Positions 43,601 through 52,150 of a DNA stretch of 64,000 bases are shown piece after piece. Positions within the stretch are counted from its first letter, which is position 1. Each line of letters begins with the position of its first letter. The stretch is from GWE2-42-39 sp942493345 (GTDB lineage: Bacteria > Bacteroidota > Bacteroidia > Bacteroidales > Prolixibacteraceae). Below the pieces are notes generated by a model. It saw only the letters and a list, made by a program, of their open reading frames with translations, searched no databases and was not told where the DNA came from. The position numbers and the translations under genes were made by a program. The DNA lies in NCBI GenBank assembly GCA_942493345.1, contig OW818695.1, forward strand, positions 744,001 through 808,000. The letters are read 5' to 3'.

Positions 43601-44127
43601 ATGAATTATTAAACAACTTGCTCGAATGGGCACAAATGCAACGTGGGTTAATTGTCATTAAACTTGAGGCACTGATTCTGAAAGACATGATAGAAGAATC
43701 TACTGGAACGGTCCATCAAGCTGCCCAAAAAAAATCAATTTCAATCGTTATCGATATTCCTCCGGAGTTTAAAGTCCTCGCTGATAAGAATATGTTTGAG
43801 TCAGTTATCAGGAATCTCACCTCAAATGCAATAAAATTCACACCTCAAGGAGGTTGTGTAACCATTCGTGCAAAGGAAACCGACGACAACAAGATCGAAG
43901 TCTCGTTGAGCGATACGGGTATTGGCATGAAAAAACAAATGGTATGCGACCTTTTCAGAATCGATATAAACACCAGCCGCCCCGGGACGGAAGGCGAACA
44001 AAGTTCAGGCTTAGGATTGTTGCTTTGCAAGGATTTTGTTGAGAAACAAGGTGGTCAGATTTGGGCCGAAAGTGAAGAAGGAAAAGGAAGCACCTTCCAT
44101 TTCACTATTCCGTTTATAAACCAATAA
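40630..44127 (+). CDS. Reg_prop/Y_Y_Y sensor histidine kinase, lipoprotein-like
   Basis: 1165 residues from ATG 40630 (40633 is possible). The start MMNKQNYILFVVLLFLSC ends in a lipobox-like LSC. A linker with GxPxI repeats (AGKPKI, AGNPNI, AGSPKI) leads to 14 propeller repeats of the pattern NLWFGTxxGGVxxF, a Y_Y_Y domain (YQLEGQDKNWSS, GNVDPGKYIFKVKAMN), one helix (WWFYILSAIGSIALIYFYT), a coiled coil, HisKA with phospho-acceptor His in VSHDLRGPLGS, and HATPase_c (NAIKFTPQGG, SDTGIGM, SSGLGLLLCKDF). No receiver or AraC domain is fused, unlike hybrid systems of this family, so a separate response regulator is needed; none is nearby. Confidence 0.9.
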   Translation: MMNKQNYILFVVLLFLSCNTQKEKKGDASAFLPKTIESNGYLVPKDSIEKPLTIIAGKPKIYKVGKPEEVSSSTRTTLAGNPNIVFAGSPKICTPGKNGFSNPKEIISSAQPVLSGIPETVVAKNPFSKDVTPYSFMTLGTMQGLKHDQIRCMLQDRQRNLWFSNEDGVTRFDGKNLTHFSVRSGLSANVVLCMMEDREGTLWFGTFGGGVTRFDGKYFTHYTEREGLSNNVVNSMIQDKTGNYWFATSEGGVSKFDGKKFTHYTEKEGLACNQIRSIIQDKNGSLWFATYGNGISKYDGKNFMNFTKEKGFAANYVASTFQDKEGNIWFGTFNEGVIKYDGKFFYQYTKEQGLSHNSVLCIIQDKSGSIWFGTLGGGISKFDGRFFTHFTEKEGLTNNQIRCSLIDKQGNLWFGTRDGGLLKYNDNLFTHYTKEDGLGDSKVMNIMQDKNGNHWFGTLTKGITKYDGKTFTCYSFKESGLNDWIYNVLEDSHGNIWINTENGGIIRFDGKNLYNYTKEEGLCSNVTRSILIDRNGNLWISSFGGGVSKFDGNTFVNYSKKSGLSNNRVLCMLEDKNGNLWFGTDGSGVTMYDGNMFTHFTKKEGFIHNTITCIFEDTEGNLWFGTSGAGAMRYDGRFITIFSTKDGLTNNFVNSLYQDKLGNIWIGTRSGPNVLEKGKLLKKSRQPELPLFTSYSYEDGFLGIGCNLGAVRQDREGIIWIGATNRLTSINPESEIPDTVAPNIQLTNIQLFNEDIPWIELANKKDTSFTVDNGVKVGKFHFSNISKWYYLPENLSLAHNNNFLTFSFIGISQKQTQKIKYQYQLEGQDKNWSSLTSNTEVSYGNVDPGKYIFKVKAMNTQGFWSKEFNYPFTIRPPWWETWWFYILSAIGSIALIYFYTNWRGRELEQQKHLLEKKVEEQTCELKEKNQELQIKNSEKDKLFSIVSHDLRGPLGSFLGLTEQLEEDMQAFSPEEIHSMIKSMKILTANLYELLNNLLEWAQMQRGLIVIKLEALILKDMIEESTGTVHQAAQKKSISIVIDIPPEFKVLADKNMFESVIRNLTSNAIKFTPQGGCVTIRAKETDDNKIEVSLSDTGIGMKKQMVCDLFRIDINTSRPGTEGEQSSGLGLLLCKDFVEKQGGQIWAESEEGKGSTFHFTIPFINQ

Positions 44128-44246
44128 TCAGTAGCGTTTCATTGCAAATTTCTTCACCCACGAACAAAATGTGAATAACTTTTGCTGAAGAATTCCCGAT
44201 TCTGAAGAAATGAAAATATATTTGCCCTTCACAAAAATATGAAGAT

Positions 44247-44732
44247 ATGCAAACCTGGTTCGAGTGCAAAGTAAAATACATAAAAATTGATGAAGACGGC
44301 CGCGAGCGGAAAGTAAGTGAAAACTACCTAATCGATGCCGTTTCGTTTACCGATGCAGAAACACGCATTATCAAAGAAATGGGATCGAATATTCGCGGCG
44401 AGTTCACGGTCGAAAACATCAAAAAATCAAATATCATCGAGATTTTCCCGCACGAAGACGGCGAATGGTGGTACAAAGCCAAAATTGGTTTAATTACTAT
44501 TGATGAAAAAGCCGGAAAAGAAAAGAAAATAAACAACTATTTTTTGGTTGCGGCCGATGACCTGAAACAAGCATTGCAGCGACTCGAAGATGCCCTTTCG
44601 TATATTTTGGTTCCCTACCAGACCACCTCACTGGCCCTTTCAAGCATTGCCGATGTATTTCCTTATTTTTCCGAAGAAAAGCAAAACGAAATACCCGCTA
44701 ATTTAAGGCCTCTTTCGGAGGTTCAAGAATAA
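44247..44732 (+). CDS. DUF4494 domain protein
   Basis: 161 residues, cytosolic. Opens with MQTWFECKVKYIKIDEDGRERKVSENYLIDAVSF-like strands and has a second parallel half (WWYKAKIGLITIDEKAGKEKKINNYFLV), an internal repeat typical of DUF4494. A role is unknown; the family is confined mostly to Bacteroidota and is often phage- or replication-associated in annotation only. Ends with a hairpin downstream. Confidence 0.8.
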   Translation: MQTWFECKVKYIKIDEDGRERKVSENYLIDAVSFTDAETRIIKEMGSNIRGEFTVENIKKSNIIEIFPHEDGEWWYKAKIGLITIDEKAGKEKKINNYFLVAADDLKQALQRLEDALSYILVPYQTTSLALSSIADVFPYFSEEKQNEIPANLRPLSEVQE

Positions 44733-44778
44733 GCATTCTCCGAAAAATAAAAAATCCCCTTCCGGAGATTTAAAAAAT

Positions 44779-44836
44779 TCATTGATTTTCAACTATTTTT
44801 CTTTCCACAGAAAAAAGAGATTGAAAATCAATGAAC
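44779..44836. terminator. Long hairpin between convergent genes
   Basis: TTCATTGATTTTCAA at 44779-44793 is perfectly inverted at 44822-44836, and an inner TTTTTCT/AGAAAAA pair extends the stem. The element separates the DUF4494 gene from the convergent DUF1015 gene. T-rich stretches on either strand suggest a two-way terminator. Confidence 0.7.
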
Positions 44837-44860
44837 TTAAACAGAGATCAAACAATCTCT

Positions 44861-46108
44861 TTATATCTTGTGGATGACCAGCCCCGAACGGAGTTTCGGT
44901 TCGAACCAGGTCGTTTTTGGCGGCATGATATTCCCCGAATCGGCAATATCGGTCAGTTGTTTCATCGAAACCGAAAACAACGCAAACGCAACTTTCATTT
45001 CGCCGCTGTCGACCCGTTTTTTCAGTTCGCCCAAACCACGGATACCACCCACAAAATCGATGCGTTTCGAAGTGCGTAAATCCTGTATGTCAAACACATC
45101 AGCCAAAACCAGTTTCGACAAAATGGTTACATCCAAAACACCAATCGGGTCGTTATCGTTGTAAGTTCCTTGTTTCGCCGTCAGCTTGTACCACGAACCG
45201 GAAAGATACATGCTGAATTCGTGCAGTTTTGCCGGTTTGTATATGTCGGCGCCCATTTTCACCACATCAAACGAAGCCGAAAGTTTCTCAATTAATCCGG
45301 CTTCTGTCAGTCCGTTCAGGTCTTTCACCACGCGGTTGTAATCGATAATCTGAAGTTGGTTATCGGGAAAATGCACGGCCATAAAGAAATTATAGGATTC
45401 TGCACCGGTATGATTTGGATTCTGCGCTTTCCGTTCCACCCCAATGCGGGCAGCAGCGGCAGTCCGGTGATGGCCGTCGGCAACGTAGGTTGCCGGAACT
45501 TTCGTTGCAAAAATATCTTCAATTTTTTGGTTGATTGCCGGGTTGTTCACCGGCCAAAAATGGTGTCCGAAACCATCTTCAGCAACAAAATCGTATTCTG
45601 CTTTTTCGTTGTTTACAATGTTCGAAACAATGGCATCCATTTCAGGAATTGCCTTGTACGAGAAAAATACCGGTTCGATATTGGCATTCACGTAACGCGT
45701 CAATATCATCCGGTCTTCTTCTTTGTCGGGGCGGGTCAGCTCGTGCTTTTTGATGATGCCGTTGTGGTAATCGTCGCAAGCGGCAGCGCCAACAATCCCG
45801 TATTGGGTACGGCCATTCATGGTTTGCGCATAGATGTAGAATTTTGCTTCGGCATCCTGTTTCAGCCAGCCTTTTTCCTGAAACGCTTTAAAGTTGCTGA
45901 CCGCCTTGTTATACACTTCATCCGAATGGATGTCGGTTCCGGCAGGGCAATCAATTTCGGCGCGGGTAATGTGCAGCAACGAACAATCTTTTCCTTCTGC
46001 CATCCGGGCAGCTTCTTCGCTGTTCATCACATCATAAGGCAAACAAGCCAGTTGGGCTGCAATATCTTTCGGAGGACGAAGTCCTTTAAATGGTTTTACT
46101 ATTGCCAT
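44861..46108 (-). CDS. DUF1015 domain protein (SerC-linked)
   Basis: 415 residues. DUF1015 signature parts: IVKPFKGLRPPKDIAAQLACLPYDVMNSEEA at the start (long basic/aromatic strand), LHITRAEIDCP, YIYAQTMNGRTQYGIVGA, and a central PATYVADGHHRTAAAARI. The DGHHR motif recalls nucleotide-binding ParB-like proteins. In Bacteroidota the gene usually follows serC-serA, and here it follows serC by 105 bases. It may take part in serine metabolism, perhaps as a free-serine kinase-like protein, but that is a guess from context. Confidence 0.85.
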   Translation of the reverse strand: MAIVKPFKGLRPPKDIAAQLACLPYDVMNSEEAARMAEGKDCSLLHITRAEIDCPAGTDIHSDEVYNKAVSNFKAFQEKGWLKQDAEAKFYIYAQTMNGRTQYGIVGAAACDDYHNGIIKKHELTRPDKEEDRMILTRYVNANIEPVFFSYKAIPEMDAIVSNIVNNEKAEYDFVAEDGFGHHFWPVNNPAINQKIEDIFATKVPATYVADGHHRTAAAARIGVERKAQNPNHTGAESYNFFMAVHFPDNQLQIIDYNRVVKDLNGLTEAGLIEKLSASFDVVKMGADIYKPAKLHEFSMYLSGSWYKLTAKQGTYNDNDPIGVLDVTILSKLVLADVFDIQDLRTSKRIDFVGGIRGLGELKKRVDSGEMKVAFALFSVSMKQLTDIADSGNIMPPKTTWFEPKLRSGLVIHKI

Positions 46109-46170
46109 AATTTTATACTGAATAAAAAATTATTGAATGAATGAATATTGGCTTTGGCGGCCATATAATA

Positions 46171-46202
46171 AAGAAAGGCAGTAAAAACTGCCCTTCTTTT
46201 TA
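46171..46202 (-). terminator. Hairpin after serC
   Basis: GGGCAGT and ACTGCC face each other around TTTT, followed on the minus strand by TTTCTTTA. It lies just beyond the serC stop and ahead of the DUF1015 gene, so it may reduce read-through between them. The T-tract is stronger on the plus strand. Confidence 0.6.
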
Positions 46203-46213
46203 TTTAGTAATTT

Positions 46214-47290
46214 TTACTTTTCGTGCATTTGCCTGAACTCCTTCATACAATCGACCAGTGCCTGAACACTTTCTTTCGGCATGGCATTGTAGATAGAAGC
46301 CCTGAAGCCACCCACTGAACGGTGTCCTTTGATTCCTGACATCCCTTTTCCTGTGGCAAATTTCTGGAATTCGGGTTCCAGTTCTTCGTACCCATCGTTC
46401 ATCACAAAGCAAACATTCATCAGCGAACGGTCTTCTTTGCAAGTGACAGTTCCTTTGAAAAGCGGGTTGCTATCAATTTCGTCGTACAGGATAGCTGCTT
46501 TTTCTTCGTTTATTTTCTGCATCGCTTTAACGCCGCCTTTTTCTTTCAACCATTTTAAAGTTTGAAGAGCAGCAAAAACAGGAACTACCGGAGGTGTATT
46601 GAACATGGAACCTTCGTCGATATGAGTCTGATAATTCAACATGGTAGGAATTGGACGGCCGGTTTTTCCGAGGATGTCATTTTTGACAATTACAAAAGTT
46701 ACACCGGCAGGAGCCAGGTTTTTTTGCGCCCCACCGTAAATAAGGGCATATTTCGAGACATCAACCGGACGCGAGAAAATATCGGATGACATGTCGGCAA
46801 CCAGCGGCACTTTCACATCCAAATCTTCGTGTATTTCTGTACCGAAAATTGTGTTGTTCGTAGTAATATGGAAATAATCTGCATCTTCAGGAACTACATA
46901 GTCTTTGGGGATATACGTGAAATTTGCTGCTTTCGAAGATGCAACTTCAACGACTTCGCCAAATAGCTTTGCTTCTTTCAACGCTTTCGAAGCCCAGGTA
47001 CCTGTGTTCAGGTATGCCGCCTTTTTCGACAGCAGGTTGTAGGGAACCATGCAAAATTGCAACGAGGCGCCCCCTCCAAGAAAGAGTACAGAGTAGCCAT
47101 CAGGAATGCTGAGTAATTCGCGGAACAAAGCAACGGCTTCATCCATTACTGCGATAAACTCTTTCCCGCGGTGTGAGACTTCCATTAAGGAAAGACCGGT
47201 GCCTGCAAAATTTTTGATTGCTCCCGCTGTTTCTTCAACTGTAAAATCGGGAAGAATCGATGGGCCTGCTGAGAAATTGTGTATCTTCAT
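46214..47290 (-). CDS. serC: Phosphoserine aminotransferase
   Basis: 358 residues, the standard SerC length. MKIHNFSAGPSILPDFTVEE at the start, EVSHRGKEFIAVMDEAV, LFLGGGASLQF, the PLP lysine in IYGGAQKNLAPAGVTFV, and the C-terminal GIKGHRSVGGFRASIYNA with the phosphate-binding Arg residues. It makes 3-phosphoserine (and phosphohydroxythreonine for PLP). serA, usually adjacent in Bacteroidota, is not here. Confidence 0.95.
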   Translation of the reverse strand: MKIHNFSAGPSILPDFTVEETAGAIKNFAGTGLSLMEVSHRGKEFIAVMDEAVALFRELLSIPDGYSVLFLGGGASLQFCMVPYNLLSKKAAYLNTGTWASKALKEAKLFGEVVEVASSKAANFTYIPKDYVVPEDADYFHITTNNTIFGTEIHEDLDVKVPLVADMSSDIFSRPVDVSKYALIYGGAQKNLAPAGVTFVIVKNDILGKTGRPIPTMLNYQTHIDEGSMFNTPPVVPVFAALQTLKWLKEKGGVKAMQKINEEKAAILYDEIDSNPLFKGTVTCKEDRSLMNVCFVMNDGYEELEPEFQKFATGKGMSGIKGHRSVGGFRASIYNAMPKESVQALVDCMKEFRQMHEK

Positions 47291-47393
47291 TTGGTATAAA
47301 TTTGGTTGTTAAAATTCACTTTGTAAAAATGCAAATATTCGTCCAAATAAAAAGACATTTTCACCAACGAAATCTCAGAAAAACGAATAAAAA

Positions 47394-48482
47394 TTACGAT
47401 TTGCTAATAAAGGGCATTTTAACCACTTTGGCTTTCACCAATTTCTCCCTTATTTTCACATAAATTTCCGTTCCGAAAGCCGAATGTTCCCGGGCGATGT
47501 ACCCCATTCCAATTCCCTGGTTCAGAACCGGCGACATGGTTCCTGAAGTGACCACTCCAATCGGGTTTCCGTTTGCATCGCACAATTCGTAACCATGACG
47601 CGGAATTCCCCGGTCAATCATTTCAAAACCACGCAACTGACGGCTGACCCCTTCCTGTTTTTGCTTCAACAGCAAATCCCGGTCGACAAAATCACCGCCA
47701 TCAAATTTAGTAACCCATCCCAGACCAGCCTCAATGGGCGAAGTAGTATCGTCGATATCGTTGCCGTACAGGCAGAAACCCATTTCCAACCGCAGGGTAT
47801 CGCGGGCTCCAAGTCCGATAGGTTTGATGCCTTCTTGTTTGCCGGCTTCAAAAATAGCGTTCCACATTTTTTCGGCATGTTCGTTGGCAAAATACAGTTC
47901 AAAACCGCCTGCCCCGGTGTAGCCGGTAGCTGAAATAATTACGTTACCGATCCCGGCAAAGCTGCCGGTAACAAATGTGTAATATTTTATTGATGAAAGG
48001 TTGATGTCGGTAAGTTTCTGTAAAACCTGTGTTGCCAAAGGTCCCTGAACAGCCAACTGACTCATTGCATCCGAAGCATTTTCAAGAACCGCGCCCACAT
48101 CGTTATGGGAAACGACCCAGTTCCAGTCTTTTTCGATATTCGACGCGTTGACAACCAGCATGTATTTTTCGGGTTCGTAATAATACACCAGCAAATCGTC
48201 GACAATGCCGCCTCTCCCGTTCGGGAAACAGGAATATTGTGCCTGTCCGAGGTTCAGCTTGCTGGCGTCGTTGGTTGTTACTCTTTGTACCATTGCAAGA
48301 GCTTTCGGGCCTTTCACCCAAAATTCGCCCATGTGCGAAACATCGAAAACACCAACTTTCTCGCGAACGGTCATGTGTTCGTCCTTTATTCCTGAATACT
48401 CGATGGGCATTTCGAAACCGGCAAATTCGACCATTTTAGCGCCGGCTTTTTTATGCAATTCGTTGAATGCTGTAAGTTTCAT
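47394..48482 (-). CDS. gcvT: Glycine cleavage system T protein (aminomethyltransferase)
   Basis: 362 residues. GcvT motifs: FAGFEMPIEYSGIKDEH, VGVFDVSHMGEFWVKGP, TNDASKLNLGQAQYSCFPN, ISATGYTGAGGFELYF, LGARDTLRLEMGFCLYGND with the folate-binding Asp nearby, and VTSGTMSPVLNQGIGMGYI. It transfers the aminomethyl carbon of glycine to tetrahydrofolate. Other gcv genes are not in the window. Confidence 0.95.
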   Translation of the reverse strand: MKLTAFNELHKKAGAKMVEFAGFEMPIEYSGIKDEHMTVREKVGVFDVSHMGEFWVKGPKALAMVQRVTTNDASKLNLGQAQYSCFPNGRGGIVDDLLVYYYEPEKYMLVVNASNIEKDWNWVVSHNDVGAVLENASDAMSQLAVQGPLATQVLQKLTDINLSSIKYYTFVTGSFAGIGNVIISATGYTGAGGFELYFANEHAEKMWNAIFEAGKQEGIKPIGLGARDTLRLEMGFCLYGNDIDDTTSPIEAGLGWVTKFDGGDFVDRDLLLKQKQEGVSRQLRGFEMIDRGIPRHGYELCDANGNPIGVVTSGTMSPVLNQGIGMGYIAREHSAFGTEIYVKIREKLVKAKVVKMPFISKS

Positions 48483-48818
48483 GTGTTTATTTTTTCAAAA
48501 GTGTTTTGTACAATTTTCGTATCATCAATTGAATTTCAATCTTAATACCAACGCATGGTATTCACCACATGGATTTCGCTTCGCTTCAATTCGCATGAAA
48601 AAAAATAGTCATTCCGATTGATGTTTGTACAAATCATGCTCATTTCATGTGTTTATTATTGTTTTCCTATCTTTATTGATCATGTAAAAATAATGCTTTC
48701 TACCAGATGAAAGTACGAAATTAATCATTTTGAAATACCTTACACAATATATAATTGAACCACATTTAACACATCGTATATCAATTATTTTTTCTATTAT
48801 TGTGAAAAACAACACATC
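48483..48818. other. Gene-free 336-base stretch, gcvT to Hpt gene
   Basis: Divergent promoter region. It is AT-rich, contains no frame of note, and has no clear repeat or stem. The last 60 bases form an AT-rich leader of the Hpt gene. I see nothing else in it. Confidence 0.5.
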
Positions 48819-49172
48819 ATGTCAACCGATAAATTAATTAATCTTTCCTATCTGAATGAAATTACTGGTGGTGAACCGGAAATCGTAAAAGAATTCATTC
48901 AACTATTTCTGGATCAAATTCCTGAATTCAGGGATGGGTTGCAAAATTATCTTGCGGAGAAAAAGTACAAGGAACTGGGAGAGTTGGCACACAAGGCAAA
49001 ATCTTCAGTTTTGACTTTTGGCATGGATGAATTGGGTGCAAATCTCAAAAAACTTCAGTTAAAGACACAGGTATTGGAAGACATAGATTCCTATTCTGGC
49101 GATGTGAAATCATTCGTTAGCCTAATCAATCAGGCAGAGAAAGAACTTCTGGAAGAAATTGAAAAATTATAA
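48819..49172 (+). CDS. Stand-alone Hpt (histidine phosphotransfer) protein
   Basis: 117 residues, all helical. The phospho-accepting His58 lies in ELAHKAKSS, followed by LTFGMDELGANLKKLQ, the standard Hpt helix pair. It should relay phosphate between hybrid kinases and response regulators in the cytosol. No kinase or regulator is adjacent; the nearest kinase (40630-44127) has no receiver domain, so they are not an obvious pair. Confidence 0.87.
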   Translation: MSTDKLINLSYLNEITGGEPEIVKEFIQLFLDQIPEFRDGLQNYLAEKKYKELGELAHKAKSSVLTFGMDELGANLKKLQLKTQVLEDIDSYSGDVKSFVSLINQAEKELLEEIEKL

Positions 49173-49486
49173 ATATCGGATGATATTCATGGAATGCTGA
49201 AGAAGCGATGTACAAATAGCAGAATGTCGTTTCCATCAAAATGTTTTTTTCAGACAGTTAAGAGATTAGGGGCACCTTCAACCAATAATGTTTTTTAAAG
49301 CAAATCAACTCTCACGTGCAATTTATTGGTTAATTTTTGTTAAACCTAAATAAACATGAAACTATCTTTTTTTAATCAACGTAGACAATGTTGACTTTGC
49401 TCATTTTATGAACTTAATTTGGGGTTGATTGGAAAATTGGAATACAGAAAAGCAAGGTTAATGAAGGTAATTTTAGTCGTTTGTTT
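49173..49486. other. Gene-free 314-base stretch downstream of the Hpt gene
   Basis: No conserved frame, repeat or stem was recognised. Since both flanking genes end here, decayed sequence or an unannotated small RNA are the options; nothing in the sequence argues for either. Confidence 0.4.
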
Positions 49487-49516
49487 AGAAAAAGCGGTGT
49501 TTCCACCGCTTTTTCT
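49487..49516 (-). terminator. Bidirectional terminator
   Basis: AAGCGGTG and CACCGCTT pair around a four-base loop, flanked by A-runs before and T-runs after on both strands. It directly follows the PHP-hydrolase gene on the minus strand and can stop transcripts from either side. Confidence 0.88.
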
Positions 49517-49518
49517 GT

Positions 49519-50634
49519 TTAAAAGTTTTGTATCTCAAGCACGACAGGAAGGCTCTCGCCCGGAGCAATGATCAGGTTTTCCACCTCGTAATAGAACTTC
49601 AGATTTGAAACATTTTTCACTTCATCCGAAGTTCCGGTAACTTGAAGTATCGTGGTGCGGTGTGCTTCCAACGTAAGCGATAGGGATGCTGTAAAGCCAA
49701 TCGATGGGGTTCGTTGCTTTAACTTGTAATCGATATCCGAATTATTATGTACCCGGATGTATTTTACCTGCATGTTCTCAAGGCGCGGCAAATCGGAAAG
49801 TATCTCAATAGAAGCTAAAAACAGGGGAGCCAAAAACGCCCGGTCGCCAAATAATTTATCGTGATAATACGCAACGGTTCTACGGCTCATCAATGCTTCC
49901 TTAATCGACTGGGGACTCCGTTCTTTTGCAAAAACCAATGTGATGGGCCTGTGGCTTTTTTCCAGATCGAAAGTTGTGCCAGTTGGCCCATGAATATCGG
50001 AACTGGCTAAAACAGTCAGTTCTTTTTCCTTCGCCCATCGTAAAGCTTCCGGATAATACTCATTGTCATTTACCACTTCAATCCCATTGAGTAACCCGGC
50101 ATCCAATAAACGGGTATGATCGGGCCACCAAAGAGTACGATCTGGTTGCTGAACTTTCCATCCCGGATGGTTCCAAACGATAAAAGCTCCTTGGTCTCTG
50201 GCTTCCTTACAGGCATCGAGCCAGCTTTCGCGCTCCAGCAAATTCACATTTTTCAAAAATAATGCGTTCAGATGTCCGGGAGGCATTTTCCGGGATATTT
50301 CACCTCCACGAATCAAAATAACATCCAGCTGCTCGGCCAAAGGTTGTGCAATTTCATACGAACGATTATGATCGGAAGGAATATCCTGCGAATGAGGCCG
50401 GTACTCAATATGATCGGTTATTGCAATGGCATCGAGTCCTTCAGCCCACGCTTCCTGCACCCGAACCGTTGGCCAAACATCCCCGTCAGAAAAAACCGTA
50501 TGAATATGAAAGTCACACTTCAGCGTTAAATAACCGGGGAGATTGGGAAAATCTATCTCCTTGCGTTCCTGTCCATACACCCAGACAGATATCAATAATA
50601 AAAAAAACATTAAATACGCTTTATATATCCTCAT
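49519..50634 (-). CDS. Exported PHP-domain metallohydrolase (CehA/McbA-like)
   Basis: 371 residues from ATG 50634, which opens a signal peptide (RIYKAYLMFFLLLISVWVYGQ); the longer frame to 50676 would spoil it. PHP motifs: KCDFHIHTVFSDGDVWP, AIAITDHIEYRPH, RGGEISRKMPPGHLNALF, WNHPGWKV, EVVNDNEYY and LASSDIHGPTG. A C-terminal beta domain follows. Such exported PHP enzymes are predicted phosphoesterases; CehA-like members cleave aryl esters. The substrate is unknown. Confidence 0.83.
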   Translation of the reverse strand: MRIYKAYLMFFLLLISVWVYGQERKEIDFPNLPGYLTLKCDFHIHTVFSDGDVWPTVRVQEAWAEGLDAIAITDHIEYRPHSQDIPSDHNRSYEIAQPLAEQLDVILIRGGEISRKMPPGHLNALFLKNVNLLERESWLDACKEARDQGAFIVWNHPGWKVQQPDRTLWWPDHTRLLDAGLLNGIEVVNDNEYYPEALRWAKEKELTVLASSDIHGPTGTTFDLEKSHRPITLVFAKERSPQSIKEALMSRRTVAYYHDKLFGDRAFLAPLFLASIEILSDLPRLENMQVKYIRVHNNSDIDYKLKQRTPSIGFTASLSLTLEAHRTTILQVTGTSDEVKNVSNLKFYYEVENLIIAPGESLPVVLEIQNF

Positions 50635-50770
50635 GCTGTCCAGATTTTTAAAATTGCTGAAAAATATGAATTTCAAAAAGTAAATAACCCGATTCCACTA
50701 ATTTTTTCGATCTCTTCATACATTGAAAATCAAAATCATATTTGATTTCACCGTTCATCTCTCGTTCCTG

Positions 50771-51973
50771 CTATTCAACCAGCATGAGGCCCGGATGGTC
50801 GCCGGTGATGCAGCGTCCTCCCTGTGGGCTAACCACAAAAGTATTTTCAATACCTACCATTCCAACATTTTTTACCCCTTTTTTTGGTTCAAGGGCAAAT
50901 ACCATATTTTCCTGCAATGGTTCGTCAAAACCTTTTGCGAGAACAGGTAATTCATCGATGGTCAACCCGATACCATGCCCCAGAAACTTTACCTGCCGCT
51001 TTCCAAAGCCCATAAAGTTCTCCAGAAAATCAGGACTCAGGCTATTCATAATCGTTTCGTAAATAACCGAAGGAATATTCCCGGGCTTCAGCATTTCCGC
51101 AATCCGGAATTGCAGCTCCACACATTGCCGGTGTGCAGCAATTGCCTCATCGGGAATTGGGGCGCCAAACATAAACGTATTGGTTTTGTCGGTATGATAG
51201 CCATTTACACCCATGCCAACATCGACAAAAACCAGATCTCCTTTTTTGAGTTTCCGTTCACGGCTTCCCAACACCGGAACCGACGGGGCCATGCCGTAAT
51301 TGCCGCCCGGCCCGTTGAAACTGGTCGGGTAAATCGAACTCTCGCCAAACGCGATGTGACCAATTACAATTTCGGTGTCGAACATGCCAAAACGCGACAT
51401 TCCCTGATGTCCTTCTTCCAACATCACCTTGTAAAGTTCTCCTGCAAAATCCACCTCGCTCATGCCTTCTTTCAGCAAACCGGGAATGCGTTCTTCCAGC
51501 ACCCGCTGGTGATTTTTTCCCGACTGCTCCATAAAATCAAGCTCATATAAACTCTTGACTGCACGAGCCATGGCAAGTTGCTGATCAAGCGGTTTAAATT
51601 TTGCAAAAGGGAAATACTTCTGAAACCGTTGATACATTGCCAGAGGCACAATCTCTGTTTCAAGGAAAATTGTTTCGGGAATATTTTTGATAACGGCAGC
51701 CGCATCGCGAAAGCTTTCCATGGGGCAGATGTCGGGGAAAAGCGATTCGTGTACGCTGCGTTCGTAACTACGGCGTGCCCAAAGTGTAGCACCGTCGTTC
51801 CGGTTGATCAGCAGCATTCCTTCGGGCATGGTGCCTGTGAAATAGTAAAGATTGATTTTACTGAAAATAACAGCCACTTCCCATTCCGGGTTTTGCACAT
51901 CCATAAGATGGCAAAAACGGCTCATCCGCGATGTTAATTCCGAAGAAGGTACCTGGTAAATCATTGACAACAT
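50771..51973 (-). CDS. M24 family metallopeptidase (Xaa-Pro aminopeptidase-like)
   Basis: 400 residues from ATG 51973 (ATG 51964 is equally possible). N-terminal creatinase-like domain, then the pita-bread catalytic domain: LVFVDVGMGVNGYHTDKTNTF (metal Asp pair), VKFLGHGIGLTIDELPVL (His), VFALEPKKG (Glu) and GIENTFVV (Glu). Dimetal ligands D, D, H, E, E are all present. It cleaves X-Pro N-termini of peptides in the cytosol. Monocistronic. Confidence 0.9.
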   Translation of the reverse strand: MLSMIYQVPSSELTSRMSRFCHLMDVQNPEWEVAVIFSKINLYYFTGTMPEGMLLINRNDGATLWARRSYERSVHESLFPDICPMESFRDAAAVIKNIPETIFLETEIVPLAMYQRFQKYFPFAKFKPLDQQLAMARAVKSLYELDFMEQSGKNHQRVLEERIPGLLKEGMSEVDFAGELYKVMLEEGHQGMSRFGMFDTEIVIGHIAFGESSIYPTSFNGPGGNYGMAPSVPVLGSRERKLKKGDLVFVDVGMGVNGYHTDKTNTFMFGAPIPDEAIAAHRQCVELQFRIAEMLKPGNIPSVIYETIMNSLSPDFLENFMGFGKRQVKFLGHGIGLTIDELPVLAKGFDEPLQENMVFALEPKKGVKNVGMVGIENTFVVSPQGGRCITGDHPGLMLVE

Positions 51974-52150
51974 TTTTTTTTGAAAGCTCAAAAGTAGTGC
52001 TTTGTGGAGAAAAATGGTTGATATTTTCAAGTAAAAATTAGAGTAGTCGGTGTTCAGTCGGCAACAGGCACTTAGTCACAGTCACAGTAGACAGAAAGTT
52101 GGGAGTTGCGAGTTGCGAAATATCGAACAAGAAAATGGGCGAATGGGTGC

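Noticed and set aside
49173..49486. Possible small gene in the gap after the Hpt gene
   Set aside because: Frames are short and AT-driven, and there is no ribosome site or conserved pattern.
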